From DASYGT01 sp035999365 (GTDB lineage Bacteria > Actinomycetota > Actinomycetes > Mycobacteriales > Jatrophihabitantaceae), in contig DASYGT010000055.1 in assembly GCA_035999365.1 (NCBI GenBank), positions 1 to 64,000 on the forward strand: DNA of 64,000 nucleotides. Reading direction: 5' to 3'. This document shows positions 8,949 through 17,816 of this stretch, one piece after another; the stretch's first letter is position 1, and every line of letters begins with the position of its first letter. Both the position numbers and the translations under genes were made by a program. Below the pieces are notes generated by a model that saw only the letters and a list, made by a program, of their open reading frames with translations, did not search any database and was not told the DNA's origin.

Positions 8949-8958
8949 CCGATCGCGC

Positions 8959-9420
8959 TCAGGATGACTTGGTCGCGCTCCACGAACCGCCCGGCGAGCC
9001 GGCGACCTGATACGTGCCTGACATCGATGTGCCGGACACCGAGCCGGTGTACGTGATCGCCGCCGATCCGACGGTGCCGAACCGGATGCTGCCACCGGAC
9101 ACTGATCCGTTGATAGGCACCGTCGCGCCGGGCGAGGAGAGGGTGATGTTGCCTGTCAGTACTGAACCGGCCTGCTGCCAGGTCAGGGTGAACGTGCCGG
9201 TGTAGCTGCCTGAGTAGTGGCCGGACCATGTGCCGGTCAGTGCGGAGGCAGTGGCCGCGGAGGTCGTCGTCGCCGCGGCAGGCGTACTCGATGCAGCTGT
9301 GCTCGTGCCCGGGGGTGTGGTCCCCGGCAGGCTCGAGATCGGCGGTCCGGTCTTCTTGCTGCTGCTGCACCCGGCGACGAGTACGGCTGCGAAGGCCAGT
9401 ATTGCGGTGATCCGTCGCAT
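8959..9420 (-). CDS. Small secreted lipoprotein, Ser/Thr/Gly-rich
   Basis: A 153-residue lipoprotein: MRRITAILAF start, lipobox VAGC with Cys18, then a low-complexity Ser/Thr/Pro/Ala linker to about residue 60. The C-terminal domain is a beta-rich unit with alternating Gly/Ser/Thr and short strands (TGTWSGHYSG, FTLTWQQAGSVLTG, SGTYQVAGSPGG) typical of small beta-barrel or lipocalin-like exported domains. ATG 9420 has AGGAAGGGG upstream, so the 23-codon extension to 9489 is rejected. Function unknown; a wall- or envelope-associated role is inferred from the anchor alone. Confidence 0.78.
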   Translation of the reverse strand: MRRITAILAFAAVLVAGCSSSKKTGPPISSLPGTTPPGTSTAASSTPAAATTTSAATASALTGTWSGHYSGSYTGTFTLTWQQAGSVLTGNITLSSPGATVPINGSVSGGSIRFGTVGSAAITYTGSVSGTSMSGTYQVAGSPGGSWSATKSS

Positions 9421-9624
9421 GGTCTGCCCCTTCCTGTGGCAGCGGTTGCTGCCCACAGGATTGCGCCGATCCGCGCGGAAGGGAACCACCGGTAAGGGTC
9501 GAGCTCTCTGGTCCTGGCAACGCCCTGATGAATCGGAGGCTTTCGAAACTCCGACCGTGGACGATTTGGCGATGGCCGCTAGGGAACCGTCGTTCTGACC
9601 ACACTCGTCGCGATCCTCGTAGCG

Positions 9625-11580
9625 GTGGCCCCAGGGTCAGTGCTGGGCTTCGCGGTGCCCCGCGGGTTCGCCCGCTGGGTGGTGTGGGGCTCGAGCCCGA
9701 TCCTGTCGCTCGGGCTCCTTGCCGTGGCGATGGCGTGGCTTCCCGTGCTGCACCTGCCCAACAGTGCCGGCTGGGTACTGGTCGCCGAAGTCGTGCTCGC
9801 CGGTGCCGCGGTCGGCTTGGTGCATGTGCGTCCGGGACGCGAGCCCGCGCGCGTGGGGGCCCGGCTGCCGGGTCGCGCCGACTGGCTGAGTGCCGGTGTG
9901 GCGATGCTGGTCGCGCTCGGGTTCGGGCAGTTGCTGCTCGGACGTTTCTCGCAGCCGCCGGGCTGGGACGCGATGAACCACGCGCTGATGACGCGCAACA
10001 TCATGCAGACGGCGAGCACCGCGATCACCTCCGCCTGCTCCACCGGCTCGACACACACGATGGTGGCCTGCACGTTCTACCCACTGGCGACCGACGTGTC
10101 GTGGGCCCAGGCAGCCTCACTGTCCGGCGGCCACGTCAGCGCGGCGATGACGGCATGGGCCGCACTGATCGGTCCGCTCTTTCTGGTGATCGCGGTGTAC
10201 GGCGCCATCCGGATGCTCGGCGCGCGCCCGCTGGTGGCCGGTTGCGCTGCCACCGCGACTGCACTGCTCGGCCCGTTGTGGGAGTCGATGCTCACGGGCC
10301 GGGTGCCGGAGGAGGTGGCGCCCGGGCTCAGCGTGGGGGTCGCCGTGCTGACGGCGCTGGCGATCTGCAGCAGGCACCCGATCCGCCTCGGAATCGTCGC
10401 GGGTCTGGGTTTCGCCGGACTGGCCATGACCCATACGTACGACGTGCTGTTCGCGGCGACGCTCGCCACCGCATTCGTGGTGAGCATGCGGTCGCGTGTC
10501 CGATTGCGCCGGTCACTGGTCGGGATCGCTGCGGTCGTCGGGTCGAGCGCGCTCGCGCTCGCGCCGTTCGGCACCGCGCTGTTGGCTGCAGACGGTGCAC
10601 GCACGTCCAGCCCGCCCGACTTTCCGGGCCACCTCGGCAAGGCCGTCACGTACTGGCTGCTGAATCCGGAACGCTACGTGCTGCTCGGCTATCCCGCGCC
10701 GCTCGGAGGCACGCAACAACTGCGAGTGCTCACCGTGCAGATCGGGCTCGTGATCACGATGGCGTGCCTGCTTGCGTCGCCGCTGTGCTTCCGCTTCGCC
10801 GCCTTGCGGTGGGCGCGTCCGTGGTTCGCGATGTGGGCGCTTTGGACCGCGGTAGGGATATGGACGTCGGTGACGAATGCCCAGCCCGCCAGGCTCATCG
10901 CGAGCCTCTGGTACGGCGTGCCCTCACGTCTGGCGACGATGATGCTTCCCGTCTACGGCGTGATGACCGTGGCCGGCGGGTATGCGATCGTGCTGGTCAT
11001 CCAGGGAATGGCCGTGCGGATGCCCGGCCGAATTCGGGCGCCGCTGGGTACGCAACGCGCGGTGTCTGCGGCGTGTGTCGGCGTCGTCGCCGTCCTCGTC
11101 GTACTCGCCGCGGCGCCGAGTACGTGGCAGCCCCTGCGCAAGGACCTTGCCCGGCGCACCCCGATCGGCTCGTCCTACCCGCGCGTCTTTCGATGGCTCG
11201 CCGTGCACACCCCCAAGGGCTCGGTCGTCGCCTATGACCGGCACCTTGAGCTGATGACCTGGAGCTATGCCGACTACAGCGTTCCGCTGCTTTTCGGTAT
11301 CCCGCCGCTCGTGCCGGCCAGCAAGCTCGACTACGCCCAGCGCTTCCAGGCGTGGGGATGGCTTGTCAACACCCCCGGCATCCCGGCGACGGCTGGGTGC
11401 CTTGTCCGCAAGTATGCGATTGCGTACGTGGTGGTGGGCGAGGCGCGGATGCCAGGGGTGTTCGCGGACTACAGCCGTGCACGCCTCGCCCGCAGCCCAC
11501 GCCTGACGTTGGCCCATCAGGACGGCGCGATACGCGTGTACTCGGTCAACGCGGCCGCAACTGCGTGCGCCGGGGCGTGA
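9625..11580 (+). CDS. Polytopic membrane protein, DUF6541-like
   Basis: At least 651 residues with about 12 hydrophobic helices in the first 500 residues and a C-terminal exported domain (residues 515-651). The layout, and the early PGWDAMNHALMTRN segment with an Asp and a His after the first helices, match DUF6541 proteins. These resemble GT-C glycosyltransferase or O-antigen-type membrane proteins and may act in wall or lipid glycan assembly. GTG 9625 is the first ordinary start, but hydrophobic in-frame codons continue back to a stop at 9580. A non-standard start (for example CTG 9595, with AGGG about 11 nt upstream) would restore a full first helix as in relatives. Confidence 0.7.
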   Translation: MAPGSVLGFAVPRGFARWVVWGSSPILSLGLLAVAMAWLPVLHLPNSAGWVLVAEVVLAGAAVGLVHVRPGREPARVGARLPGRADWLSAGVAMLVALGFGQLLLGRFSQPPGWDAMNHALMTRNIMQTASTAITSACSTGSTHTMVACTFYPLATDVSWAQAASLSGGHVSAAMTAWAALIGPLFLVIAVYGAIRMLGARPLVAGCAATATALLGPLWESMLTGRVPEEVAPGLSVGVAVLTALAICSRHPIRLGIVAGLGFAGLAMTHTYDVLFAATLATAFVVSMRSRVRLRRSLVGIAAVVGSSALALAPFGTALLAADGARTSSPPDFPGHLGKAVTYWLLNPERYVLLGYPAPLGGTQQLRVLTVQIGLVITMACLLASPLCFRFAALRWARPWFAMWALWTAVGIWTSVTNAQPARLIASLWYGVPSRLATMMLPVYGVMTVAGGYAIVLVIQGMAVRMPGRIRAPLGTQRAVSAACVGVVAVLVVLAAAPSTWQPLRKDLARRTPIGSSYPRVFRWLAVHTPKGSVVAYDRHLELMTWSYADYSVPLLFGIPPLVPASKLDYAQRFQAWGWLVNTPGIPATAGCLVRKYAIAYVVVGEARMPGVFADYSRARLARSPRLTLAHQDGAIRVYSVNAAATACAGA

Positions 11581-11609
11581 TCTGACCACGCGTCACAATG
11601 TGCAAGCGC

Positions 11610-12281
11610 TCAGACCGGTCGGTAGAGATGCACCGGCCGCCCCGTCGCGCCGTACGCGAGATCGAGTTGCACGGACCCGCGCCGCATCAGCCCGTTCAGG
11701 TGACGTTGGGCGGTTGGCCTGCTGATGCCGATGCGGTCGGCGATGTCTGTGGCCGACACCGGCTTGTCGGATTGCATGACGGCGGCGAGGACCTTGGCGG
11801 CGGTGGGGGAGTCGCCGCCCTGTGGCGCGGCTGGTTTCGCCGGTGCGAGGCGCAGCTTGTAGAGATCATCGACGACGGATTGATCGGCGTCGCCGACGGT
11901 CGACGCGTGTTCGCGCCAGCGTCGATACGCATCGAGCTGCTCGCGCAGCTGCGCGAAGCCGAACGGCTTCACCAGGTAGTACACGGCGCCGAGCGTGATC
12001 GCGGCGCGCACCGAGTCGATGTCCCGCGCGGCGGTCACGACGATGCAGTCCGGTGGATGAGGCAATGACGCGGCGAGGGTGCGCATCACCCATAGCCCGT
12101 CGTTGTCGGGAAGGTAGAGGTCGAGCAGGACGAGGTCGGGGCCCAGCTTGCTCACCATGTCGACGGCCTCCTGGGCCGAGTGAGCCTCACCGACGCAGCC
12201 GAATCCGTCGACCCGGTCGACGCTCGTCGCGTGAATCCGCGCGACGCGAAAGTCGTCGTCCACGACCAATGTCCGGATCAC
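11610..12281 (-). CDS. Response regulator, CitB/DcuR type
   Basis: A 223-residue regulator. The receiver domain covers residues 1-120 with the acidic pair DDD near residue 9, phospho-acceptor Asp54 in LLDLYLPDN, and the Lys of LVKPF. A C-terminal winged/helix-turn-helix domain (SATDIADRIGISRPTAQRHL, about residues 175-195) is typical of the CitB family. GTG 12281 overlaps the sensor kinase stop in a GTGA arrangement, so the two genes are translationally coupled. The longer frame to 12344 adds only Arg-rich sequence and is rejected. It probably controls the divergent ABC importer downstream of 14098, a common arrangement for CitAB-like pairs that sense small acids. Confidence 0.92.
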   Translation of the reverse strand: MIRTLVVDDDFRVARIHATSVDRVDGFGCVGEAHSAQEAVDMVSKLGPDLVLLDLYLPDNDGLWVMRTLAASLPHPPDCIVVTAARDIDSVRAAITLGAVYYLVKPFGFAQLREQLDAYRRWREHASTVGDADQSVVDDLYKLRLAPAKPAAPQGGDSPTAAKVLAAVMQSDKPVSATDIADRIGISRPTAQRHLNGLMRRGSVQLDLAYGATGRPVHLYRPV

Positions 12282-13921
12282 GGGCTCGCCTCGCCGACGT
12301 GCGACACGTGATCGGCGGTTGCCGCGCCCGCGCGTGGCAGCCACACCGAGAAACGACAGCCGGTACCGGACGTCACGCCGATCGTCCCACCTGCCTGTCG
12401 GACGAGACGGTGCACCAGTGCCAGCCCGAGACCGCGGTGCACGCGGCCGCGTGGTGACTTCGTCGAGTACCCGTCCCGGAAGATGTCCTCGACGGCCTCG
12501 GCCGCGATTCCGGGACCGGAGTCCGACACGACAATCTGCAGACCGTCGTCGTCGGACAGCTCCACCAGAACCGATCGCGGTTCTGGTGTGGCCGCCACCG
12601 CCTCAAGCGCGTTGTCGACGAGATTGCCGAGCACGGTGAGCAACGTGCGCGTCTCGTCGGGCGTCGCCTCCAGATGTGAGCCCTCGCTGATCCGCAGGTC
12701 GATTCCCTGCTCCGTGCCCATGGTCACCTTCGCCAGTAACAGCGCCGCGACCACAGGTGGCGAAACACGTGCACGCAGCGATTCCCCCTGGGTGATCGAC
12801 ACCGCCGAGAGCTCGGCCAGGTAGCTCGTGGCCTCGTCGCTCTCGCCGAGCTCAAGCAGGCTGGACAGGATGTGCAGCCGGTTCGTGAACTCGTGCTCCT
12901 GGGCCCGCAGCGCGTTCGTCAGACCGGTGACGGCGTTCAGCTCGCGGATCAGCGATTCGAGTTCCGTCCGGTCGCGCAGCGTGACGACGGCGCCCGCGGC
13001 GCGACCACCGAGCACCACCGGCATGCGATTGACGACGAGGAGGAATTCGTCGGTGAGCACGACCTCGTCGGTACCTTCCACCCGGCCCGACAGCAGATCG
13101 CGCAGCCGCCCCGGCGGCACGACCTCGTCGACGGGTCGTCCGACCGACGATGCCGTGACCTGCAGTAGACGGTGCGCTTCGGAGTTCAGAACCGTGACGC
13201 GGTTGCGCTCGTCGAGCCCGACGACGCCTTCGCGGATGCCATGCAACATCGCCTCGCGTTCCTGCAGCAGCGACGTGATCTCCGACAGTTCCAGGCCGAA
13301 GGTCGCGCGCTTGATCAGCCTCGACAGCAGTAGCGAGGCAAGGACGCCGACACCGAGTGCGAGGCCGAGGTACAGGGCGACGATCAGAACCTCGTGCCGC
13401 AGATTGGCGCCGACCTCCTTCTCCAGCACGCCGACCGACACCTCGCCCACGACTTGACCGCGCGCGTCGAAGATCGGCGCCTTGCCGTTCGCGGAACGGC
13501 CGAGGCTGCCGTTGTCGACTCCGACGCGCGGGCGGCCATCGAGCACCTGCACGCCCTCTTCGAGGCGAAGTCCGATCAGCGCGGGATTGGGATGCGAATA
13601 CCGGGTCCCCGCCCGGTCGGCGACGACGACATACGCGGCGCCCGTCGCATGCGCGATGTCGTCGGCCAGCCGGCGGATGAGATGCGTCGGGTCGCCGTCG
13701 ACGATGGCGCGTTCCACCTCGGGAATGTGCGCGACCGTCGTGGCAACCGCCAGCGCTCGGCGCTCGTACTGCGTGTCGAAGGTTTCCCGGCTGTTTCGCA
13801 CGACGAGGAAGATGCCGACCGCCATCGTGACGAGCAGGATCGCCAACACGCCGAGCAGAATCTGCGAGGCGAGGGTGCGCCGGCGCCACATCGGCTGTGC
13901 CCCTTCAGTTCGGTTGCGCAC
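12278..13921 (-). CDS. Sensor histidine kinase, CitA/DcuS type
   Basis: A 547-residue membrane kinase. TM1 lies at about residues 20-41, an extracytoplasmic Cache/PAS-like sensor at 42-175, TM2 at 178-200, a cytoplasmic PAS at 220-330, and a Spo0B-like phospho-acceptor helix with QEHEFTNRLH (His343). The HATPase domain runs from 430 to 535 with N-box GNLVDNALEA, G1 DSGPGI and G2 GLGLALV. This order is that of DcuS/CitA kinases, which sense di- or tricarboxylates and similar anions. ATG 13921 or ATG 13891 could start it. It is coupled to the response regulator by a GTGA overlap. Confidence 0.92.
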   Translation of the reverse strand: MRNRTEGAQPMWRRRTLASQILLGVLAILLVTMAVGIFLVVRNSRETFDTQYERRALAVATTVAHIPEVERAIVDGDPTHLIRRLADDIAHATGAAYVVVADRAGTRYSHPNPALIGLRLEEGVQVLDGRPRVGVDNGSLGRSANGKAPIFDARGQVVGEVSVGVLEKEVGANLRHEVLIVALYLGLALGVGVLASLLLSRLIKRATFGLELSEITSLLQEREAMLHGIREGVVGLDERNRVTVLNSEAHRLLQVTASSVGRPVDEVVPPGRLRDLLSGRVEGTDEVVLTDEFLLVVNRMPVVLGGRAAGAVVTLRDRTELESLIRELNAVTGLTNALRAQEHEFTNRLHILSSLLELGESDEATSYLAELSAVSITQGESLRARVSPPVVAALLLAKVTMGTEQGIDLRISEGSHLEATPDETRTLLTVLGNLVDNALEAVAATPEPRSVLVELSDDDGLQIVVSDSGPGIAAEAVEDIFRDGYSTKSPRGRVHRGLGLALVHRLVRQAGGTIGVTSGTGCRFSVWLPRAGAATADHVSHVGEASP

Positions 13922-14097
13922 ATGAGAGCACGAATATGTGTGCCGACCAAGAGCGCGTGAGCTAAACGCACGAAAGTCGAGTTAACGCGCGTAACAAGCG
14001 CAATGCGCAGATGCATTCTCAGCAGCCGGATGTCTACCTAGCGTTCCTGCCACTCGCGGGCCTGGTACCCGAGGGGTGACACGAAGGCAGGATCGTC
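13922..14097. promoter_or_regulatory. Divergent promoter region between sensor kinase and ABC importer
   Basis: A 176-nt gap. It contains GTTAACGCGCGTAAC at 13981-13995, a near-palindrome built on ACGCGCGT with GTTA/AAC flanks, which is the best candidate for the binding site of the adjacent CitB-type regulator. It is AT-richer than its surroundings (TGAGCTAAACGC and nearby). No clear -35/-10 pair was assigned. Confidence 0.35.
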
Positions 14098-14916
14098 ATG
14101 AGTAGTGGCTCGTCTCCGGCAATCGAGCTGATCGGCGTCACGAAGCGATTCACGACGCCGAGCGGTGGTTCACATGCTGCATTGAAGGATCTCGACCTCT
14201 CCGTCGCCCCGGGTGAGTTCTGTGCGGTCGTCGGCCCCACCGGGTGTGGGAAGTCGACGACCCTCACTCTCGTCTCCGGTCTGGAGCGGCCGAGTGAAGG
14301 AGTCGCCCGGGTTGACGGAAAGACCGTTACCGGTCTGACCCCCGGTGTCGGGTTCGTCTTCCAGAACGACGCGGTGTTTCCGTGGAAGAGCGTGCTGGAC
14401 AACGTCGCCGCCGGCCCGCGCTTTCACCACGCGTCGACATCGGAGGCGAACCGCCGCGCCCGTGACTGGCTGCGCCGGGTCGGGCTCGCCGGCTTCGAGG
14501 ACCGCTATCCCCACCAACTGTCCGGCGGCATGCGCAAGCGGGTTGCCCTCGCCCAGAGCCTGATCAACGAGCCGCGGGTGCTGTTGATGGACGAGCCCTT
14601 CTCCGCGCTCGACGTGCAGACCCGATCGATCATGTCCGACGAACTGCTGTCGCTGTGGGATCTCACCAAGCCTGCGGTCGTCTTCGTGACGCACGATCTC
14701 GAGGAGGCCATCGCACTCGCGGACAAGGTCGTCGTGATCACTGCGGGACCGGGTCGGGTCAAGGCGACGTTCCGCGTCGACCTGCCCCGGCCGCGAAAGG
14801 TGCAGGAGATCCGATTCGCCCCCGAGTTCGTCGCGCTGTACTCCGAGATCTGGGAGGCACTGCGGTCGGAGGTTGAGACGGCATACGCCCGGACGACAAG
14901 CCAGGTCGCGTCATGA
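14098..14916 (+). CDS. NitT/TauT-type ABC transporter ATP-binding protein
   Basis: A 272-residue ATPase of the nitrate/sulfonate/taurine importer class (SsuB/TauB-like). Walker A GPTGCGKST lies near residue 46, the Q-loop in GFVFQNDAVFPWKS, signature LSGGMRKR, Walker B LLMDEPFSALD, and switch His in VTHDLEEAI. The start ATG 14098 follows a purine-rich site (AGGCAGGATCGTC). It overlaps the permease gene by 4 nt (ATGA). With the permease and the NMT1-like binding protein downstream it forms a complete importer, probably under the divergent CitAB-like system. Confidence 0.93.
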   Translation: MSSGSSPAIELIGVTKRFTTPSGGSHAALKDLDLSVAPGEFCAVVGPTGCGKSTTLTLVSGLERPSEGVARVDGKTVTGLTPGVGFVFQNDAVFPWKSVLDNVAAGPRFHHASTSEANRRARDWLRRVGLAGFEDRYPHQLSGGMRKRVALAQSLINEPRVLLMDEPFSALDVQTRSIMSDELLSLWDLTKPAVVFVTHDLEEAIALADKVVVITAGPGRVKATFRVDLPRPRKVQEIRFAPEFVALYSEIWEALRSEVETAYARTTSQVAS

Positions 14917-15785
14917 GCACCGATCTGGATGCCCCGAGTACGGCTCTCACGGTCGGTGTTGCGCAGCGACGGATGCGGCTGTCGGGCCGGATGCGCCGCC
15001 GCCTGCTCATCAACGCCTCCCGTCTGACGCTGCTCGTCGTGCTGCTCGGAGGTTGGGAACTCGGCGTCAACGAGAAGTGGATCGACCCGTTCTTCTGGGG
15101 ACAGCCGAGCGGCGCTTACAAGCAGCTCAAGACGTGGATCACCCAGGGAACTGCGCAGGGGCCTCTCGGCGAGCAGATCAGCGTGACGCTCCAGGAGGCG
15201 GCATACGGGTTTGTCATCGGTGTGGCATTGGGTGTCGTGTGCGGAATCGCTCTTGGCCGCAACCAGTTCCTGGCCGAGTTGTTCGCCCCGTTCATCAAGG
15301 TTGCGAACTCGATCCCGCGAATCATTCTCGGATCGATCTTCACTGTCGCATTCGGCTTCGGCATCAAGTCCAAGATCATTCTTGCGGTCGTCCTGGTGTT
15401 CTTCGGCGTCTTCTTCAACGCATTCCAGGGAACGCGCGAGGTCGATCGCAACCTGCTGAACAACGCACGGATCCTCGGTGCGTCACGGTGGCAGGTGACG
15501 CGGCACGTCGTGTTGCCGTCGGCCTTCACCTGGATCATCGCCAGCCTGCACGTGAGCTTCGGCTTCGCGCTCATCGGCGCTCTCGTCGGGGAACTGCTCG
15601 GCGCTGACAAGGGCCTCGGCCTGCTGATCCGCAACTCGCAGAACAACCTGAACATGAACGGCGTACTTGCCGGCATGGTCCTCGTCGCGATCATCGCCCT
15701 CACCGCCGAGGCACTGATCACGCTGCTCGAAAAGCGCGTCCTGCGCTGGCGGCCGCCCCAACAGGGGGAGCTGCCCATCGATTGA
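14913..15785 (+). CDS. NitT/TauT-type ABC transporter permease
   Basis: A 290-residue inner-membrane permease with six hydrophobic segments starting near residue 30. The EAA-type loop for coupling to the ATPase is visible as NNARILGASRWQVTRHVVLPSA (about residues 186-207). Length and layout match SsuC/TauC. The ATG at 14913 overlaps the ATPase stop by 4 nt, so translation is coupled. The binding-protein gene follows after a 70-nt gap. Confidence 0.92.
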   Translation: MSTDLDAPSTALTVGVAQRRMRLSGRMRRRLLINASRLTLLVVLLGGWELGVNEKWIDPFFWGQPSGAYKQLKTWITQGTAQGPLGEQISVTLQEAAYGFVIGVALGVVCGIALGRNQFLAELFAPFIKVANSIPRIILGSIFTVAFGFGIKSKIILAVVLVFFGVFFNAFQGTREVDRNLLNNARILGASRWQVTRHVVLPSAFTWIIASLHVSFGFALIGALVGELLGADKGLGLLIRNSQNNLNMNGVLAGMVLVAIIALTAEALITLLEKRVLRWRPPQQGELPID

Positions 15786-15858
15786 CACGCGGCGGCGACC
15801 CCACGAGCGGCACCGGCGCGCAACAAGTCCATCCCCGTCCCATCGGCAAGGAGAAATG

Positions 15859-16923
15859 ATGAACAGACGACGTATCACCACTGCTGTAGCCGTGATCGCG
15901 GCTGCGGCCGTCACGGTCACCGCTTGTAGTTCGAAGGCGACGAGCGGAAGCGCCGGCGCAACCGCTCACGCGGCCGCGGGTTCGCCCACGGTACGCATCA
16001 TGGTCGGTGGCCTCAGCAAGCAGATCTACCTGCCGTTCATGCTTGCCAAGCAGCTCGGCTACTACGCGAAGGCCGGCGTGAACGTGGTCCTGTCCGACGA
16101 GCCCGCCGGTGGCGATGCGACGCAGAACATGCTCGCGGGGCAGGTCGACGGCGTCGGCGGCTTCTACGACCACAACATCGCGTTACAGGGGCAGGGCAAG
16201 TCGTCGGAGTCGGTGATCTCGATGCTGCAGATTCCCGGCGAGGTCGAGCTGTGCCGCAACGACCTCAAGTCACAAATCAAGTCGCCCGCTGACTGGAGCG
16301 GAAAGACGCTCGGCATCACCGACACCGGCTCGTCGACCGACTTCCTCACCCAGTACCTGGCCACGAAGAACGGAGTCGACCCCGCCAAGACCACCCGGCG
16401 TGGCGTCGGCGCCGGGACGACATTCATCGCCGCGATGAAGCAGAAGGCGATCGCCTGCGGGATGACGACCGAACCCACGGTGTCGCAGGTGCTCGCCGAC
16501 AAGCTCGGCTACATCCTGCTCGACATGCGCAACGCCGATGGCGCCCGGCAGTACTTGGGCGGAACCTACCCCGCCACGTCGCTGTACATGACGACGTCGT
16601 ACGTCAATGGCCACAAGGATGTCGTGCAGAAGTTGGTGAACGCCTACGTCGCCACGCTGAAGTGGATCCAGTCGCACAACGGCATGCAGGTGGCCGACAT
16701 CATGCCGCCGGACTACTACGCGGGTGTCGGCAAGGCCGCCTACGCAGCCGCGCTCGACAGCCAGAAGGGCATCTACAACCCGACGGGCATCATGCCCCCG
16801 GACGGTCCCCAGACCTGCCTCTCGGTGTTGTCGGCGTTCAACCCGAACGTCAAGGGCAAGACCATCGATCTGAGCAAGACCTACACGAATGAGTTCGTGA
16901 ACGCGGCTGCGTCTCTCAGCTGA
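15859..16923 (+). CDS. NMT1/SsuA-type substrate-binding lipoprotein
   Basis: A 354-residue binding protein of the NMT1/THI5-like class used by NitT/TauT importers. It has a lipobox with Cys23 (TVTAC), then a Ser/Ala/Gly linker, then a two-lobe domain; MVGGLSKQIYLPFMLAKQLG is the characteristic first lobe segment. Two adjacent ATGs occur at 15856 and 15859. AAGGAG ends at 15853, giving only 2 nt to the first but 5 nt to the second, so 15859 is preferred. The ligand is unknown: sulfonates, pyrimidine precursors, aromatic acids and nitrate are all bound by relatives. A strong hairpin follows the stop. Confidence 0.9.
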   Translation: MNRRRITTAVAVIAAAAVTVTACSSKATSGSAGATAHAAAGSPTVRIMVGGLSKQIYLPFMLAKQLGYYAKAGVNVVLSDEPAGGDATQNMLAGQVDGVGGFYDHNIALQGQGKSSESVISMLQIPGEVELCRNDLKSQIKSPADWSGKTLGITDTGSSTDFLTQYLATKNGVDPAKTTRRGVGAGTTFIAAMKQKAIACGMTTEPTVSQVLADKLGYILLDMRNADGARQYLGGTYPATSLYMTTSYVNGHKDVVQKLVNAYVATLKWIQSHNGMQVADIMPPDYYAGVGKAAYAAALDSQKGIYNPTGIMPPDGPQTCLSVLSAFNPNVKGKTIDLSKTYTNEFVNAAASLS

Positions 16924-16944
16924 GCACAGCCGGCATGCGGTCGA

Positions 16945-16975
16945 GGCTGGGCGGGACCTGTGTTCCCGCCCAGCC
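16945..16975. terminator. Bidirectional terminator between ABC importer and YCII gene
   Basis: GGCTGGGCGGGA and TCCCGCCCAGCC form a perfect 12-bp stem with a 7-nt loop, 21 nt after the binding-protein stop and just before the convergent YCII stop. No T-run, as usual in high-GC actinomycetes. Confidence 0.7.
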
Positions 16976-16986
16976 CTGCCGCCTGC

Positions 16987-17343
16987 TCAGCTGCCGTAGA
17001 AGGGGCGCACCTCGATCGTCCCCGCCCCGGCGGCCGGGTGCGCGGCAGCGATCTCGATCGCCTCGTCCATCGATGCGCATTCGAGAATGTCGAAGCCGCC
17101 GATCGCCTCTTTCGTCTCAGCGAACGGGCCCTCGGTGACGAGCGTCTTGCCGCCGCGAACCCGCACCGTCGCCGCCCGGCGCGCCGGTGCCAGCATGTCG
17201 CCCTCCAGCCGGACGCCGCGTGCCTGCACGTCCTCCAGCCAGGGGAAGCTTTGCTCCTCGTGGGCCTCGAGGTCGGCGGCCGAAGGATCGGGCTGAGCGT
17301 TCATCGCCTCGGCATCCCAGCAGACCAGCATCAGAAATTTCAT
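16987..17343 (-). CDS. YCII/DGPF-domain protein
   Basis: A 118-residue protein with the compact YCII-related (ferredoxin-like) fold: MKFLMLVCWD start, the TVRVRGGKTLVTEGPFAETKE block carrying the DGPF-like PFAETKE motif, and GGFDILECASMDEAIEIAA. Family members are often encoded near ECF sigma factors and are of uncertain enzymology; catalytic His/Asp residues of true YciI are not evident. Start ATG 17343 is the only reasonable choice. It stands alone. Confidence 0.85.
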   Translation of the reverse strand: MKFLMLVCWDAEAMNAQPDPSAADLEAHEEQSFPWLEDVQARGVRLEGDMLAPARRAATVRVRGGKTLVTEGPFAETKEAIGGFDILECASMDEAIEIAAAHPAAGAGTIEVRPFYGS

Positions 17344-17485
17344 GCCTCACTCCATCCGGTTTGGTTCATGGCTACCCCACCACGACGGTCGGACGCGCCC
17401 AGGATCGACATTTCCGGACCACATGTCGTGCGGCACTAATGCGACGAGAAAAGTCGGCGTGAGGTGATCGCCACTCGACGATCCT

Positions 17486-17510
17486 GTTATGCCGCCGTGG
17501 ATCGGGGTAC
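17486..17510 (+). promoter_or_regulatory. SigB/SigF-like promoter for the CsbD genes
   Basis: GTTATG, 13 nt, then GGGTAC closely resembles the general-stress consensus GTTTAA-N13/15-GGGTAT. It lies about 48 nt upstream of the first of two stress-type genes, one of them CsbD, a known SigB target in Bacillus. Confidence 0.5.
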
Positions 17511-17558
17511 CGAACTAGTGCAAGGGAAACGAGTGAGATCCAGCAATGAGGGGGACAG

Positions 17559-17816
17559 ATGCAGATACCACGCATCGATTCGAAGAACGCGCTCGGCCTG
17601 GTGGACAAGGTGGTCGGCCTCGGCAAGGAGATCGTCGGGTCTCTCACCCACACTGATCGGCTGACGAAGGCCGGACAGATCCAGCAGGAAAAGGGCAGTG
17701 AGCGGATCGAAGCCGTTCGCGCGCAGCTCGAAGCCGAGGCGCATGCGTCCAAGGCGACCGCCGCCGAGCGTGCTCAGCGCTCAGCGCAGAAGACCAAGGA
17801 AGCGGTGAACAGCTGA
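17559..17816 (+). CDS. Small helical hypothetical protein, paired with CsbD
   Basis: An 85-residue, charged, mostly helical protein (IDSKNALGLVDKVVGLGKEI, then an Ala/Glu/Lys/Gln-rich helix to the end) that I cannot assign to a named family. ATG 17559 has a strong site (GAGGGGGAC). It overlaps the CsbD gene by one base (TGATG) and shares the SigB-like promoter, so a general stress role, possibly structural or coiled-coil, is inferred. Confidence 0.75.
   Translation: MQIPRIDSKNALGLVDKVVGLGKEIVGSLTHTDRLTKAGQIQQEKGSERIEAVRAQLEAEAHASKATAAERAQRSAQKTKEAVNS

Noticed and set aside
9528..11237. A 569-codon open frame in another frame over the polytopic membrane protein gene
   Set aside because: Its translation is Arg/Gly/Ala-rich with no hydrophobic segments or motifs; the alternative frame gives a clean multi-helix protein.
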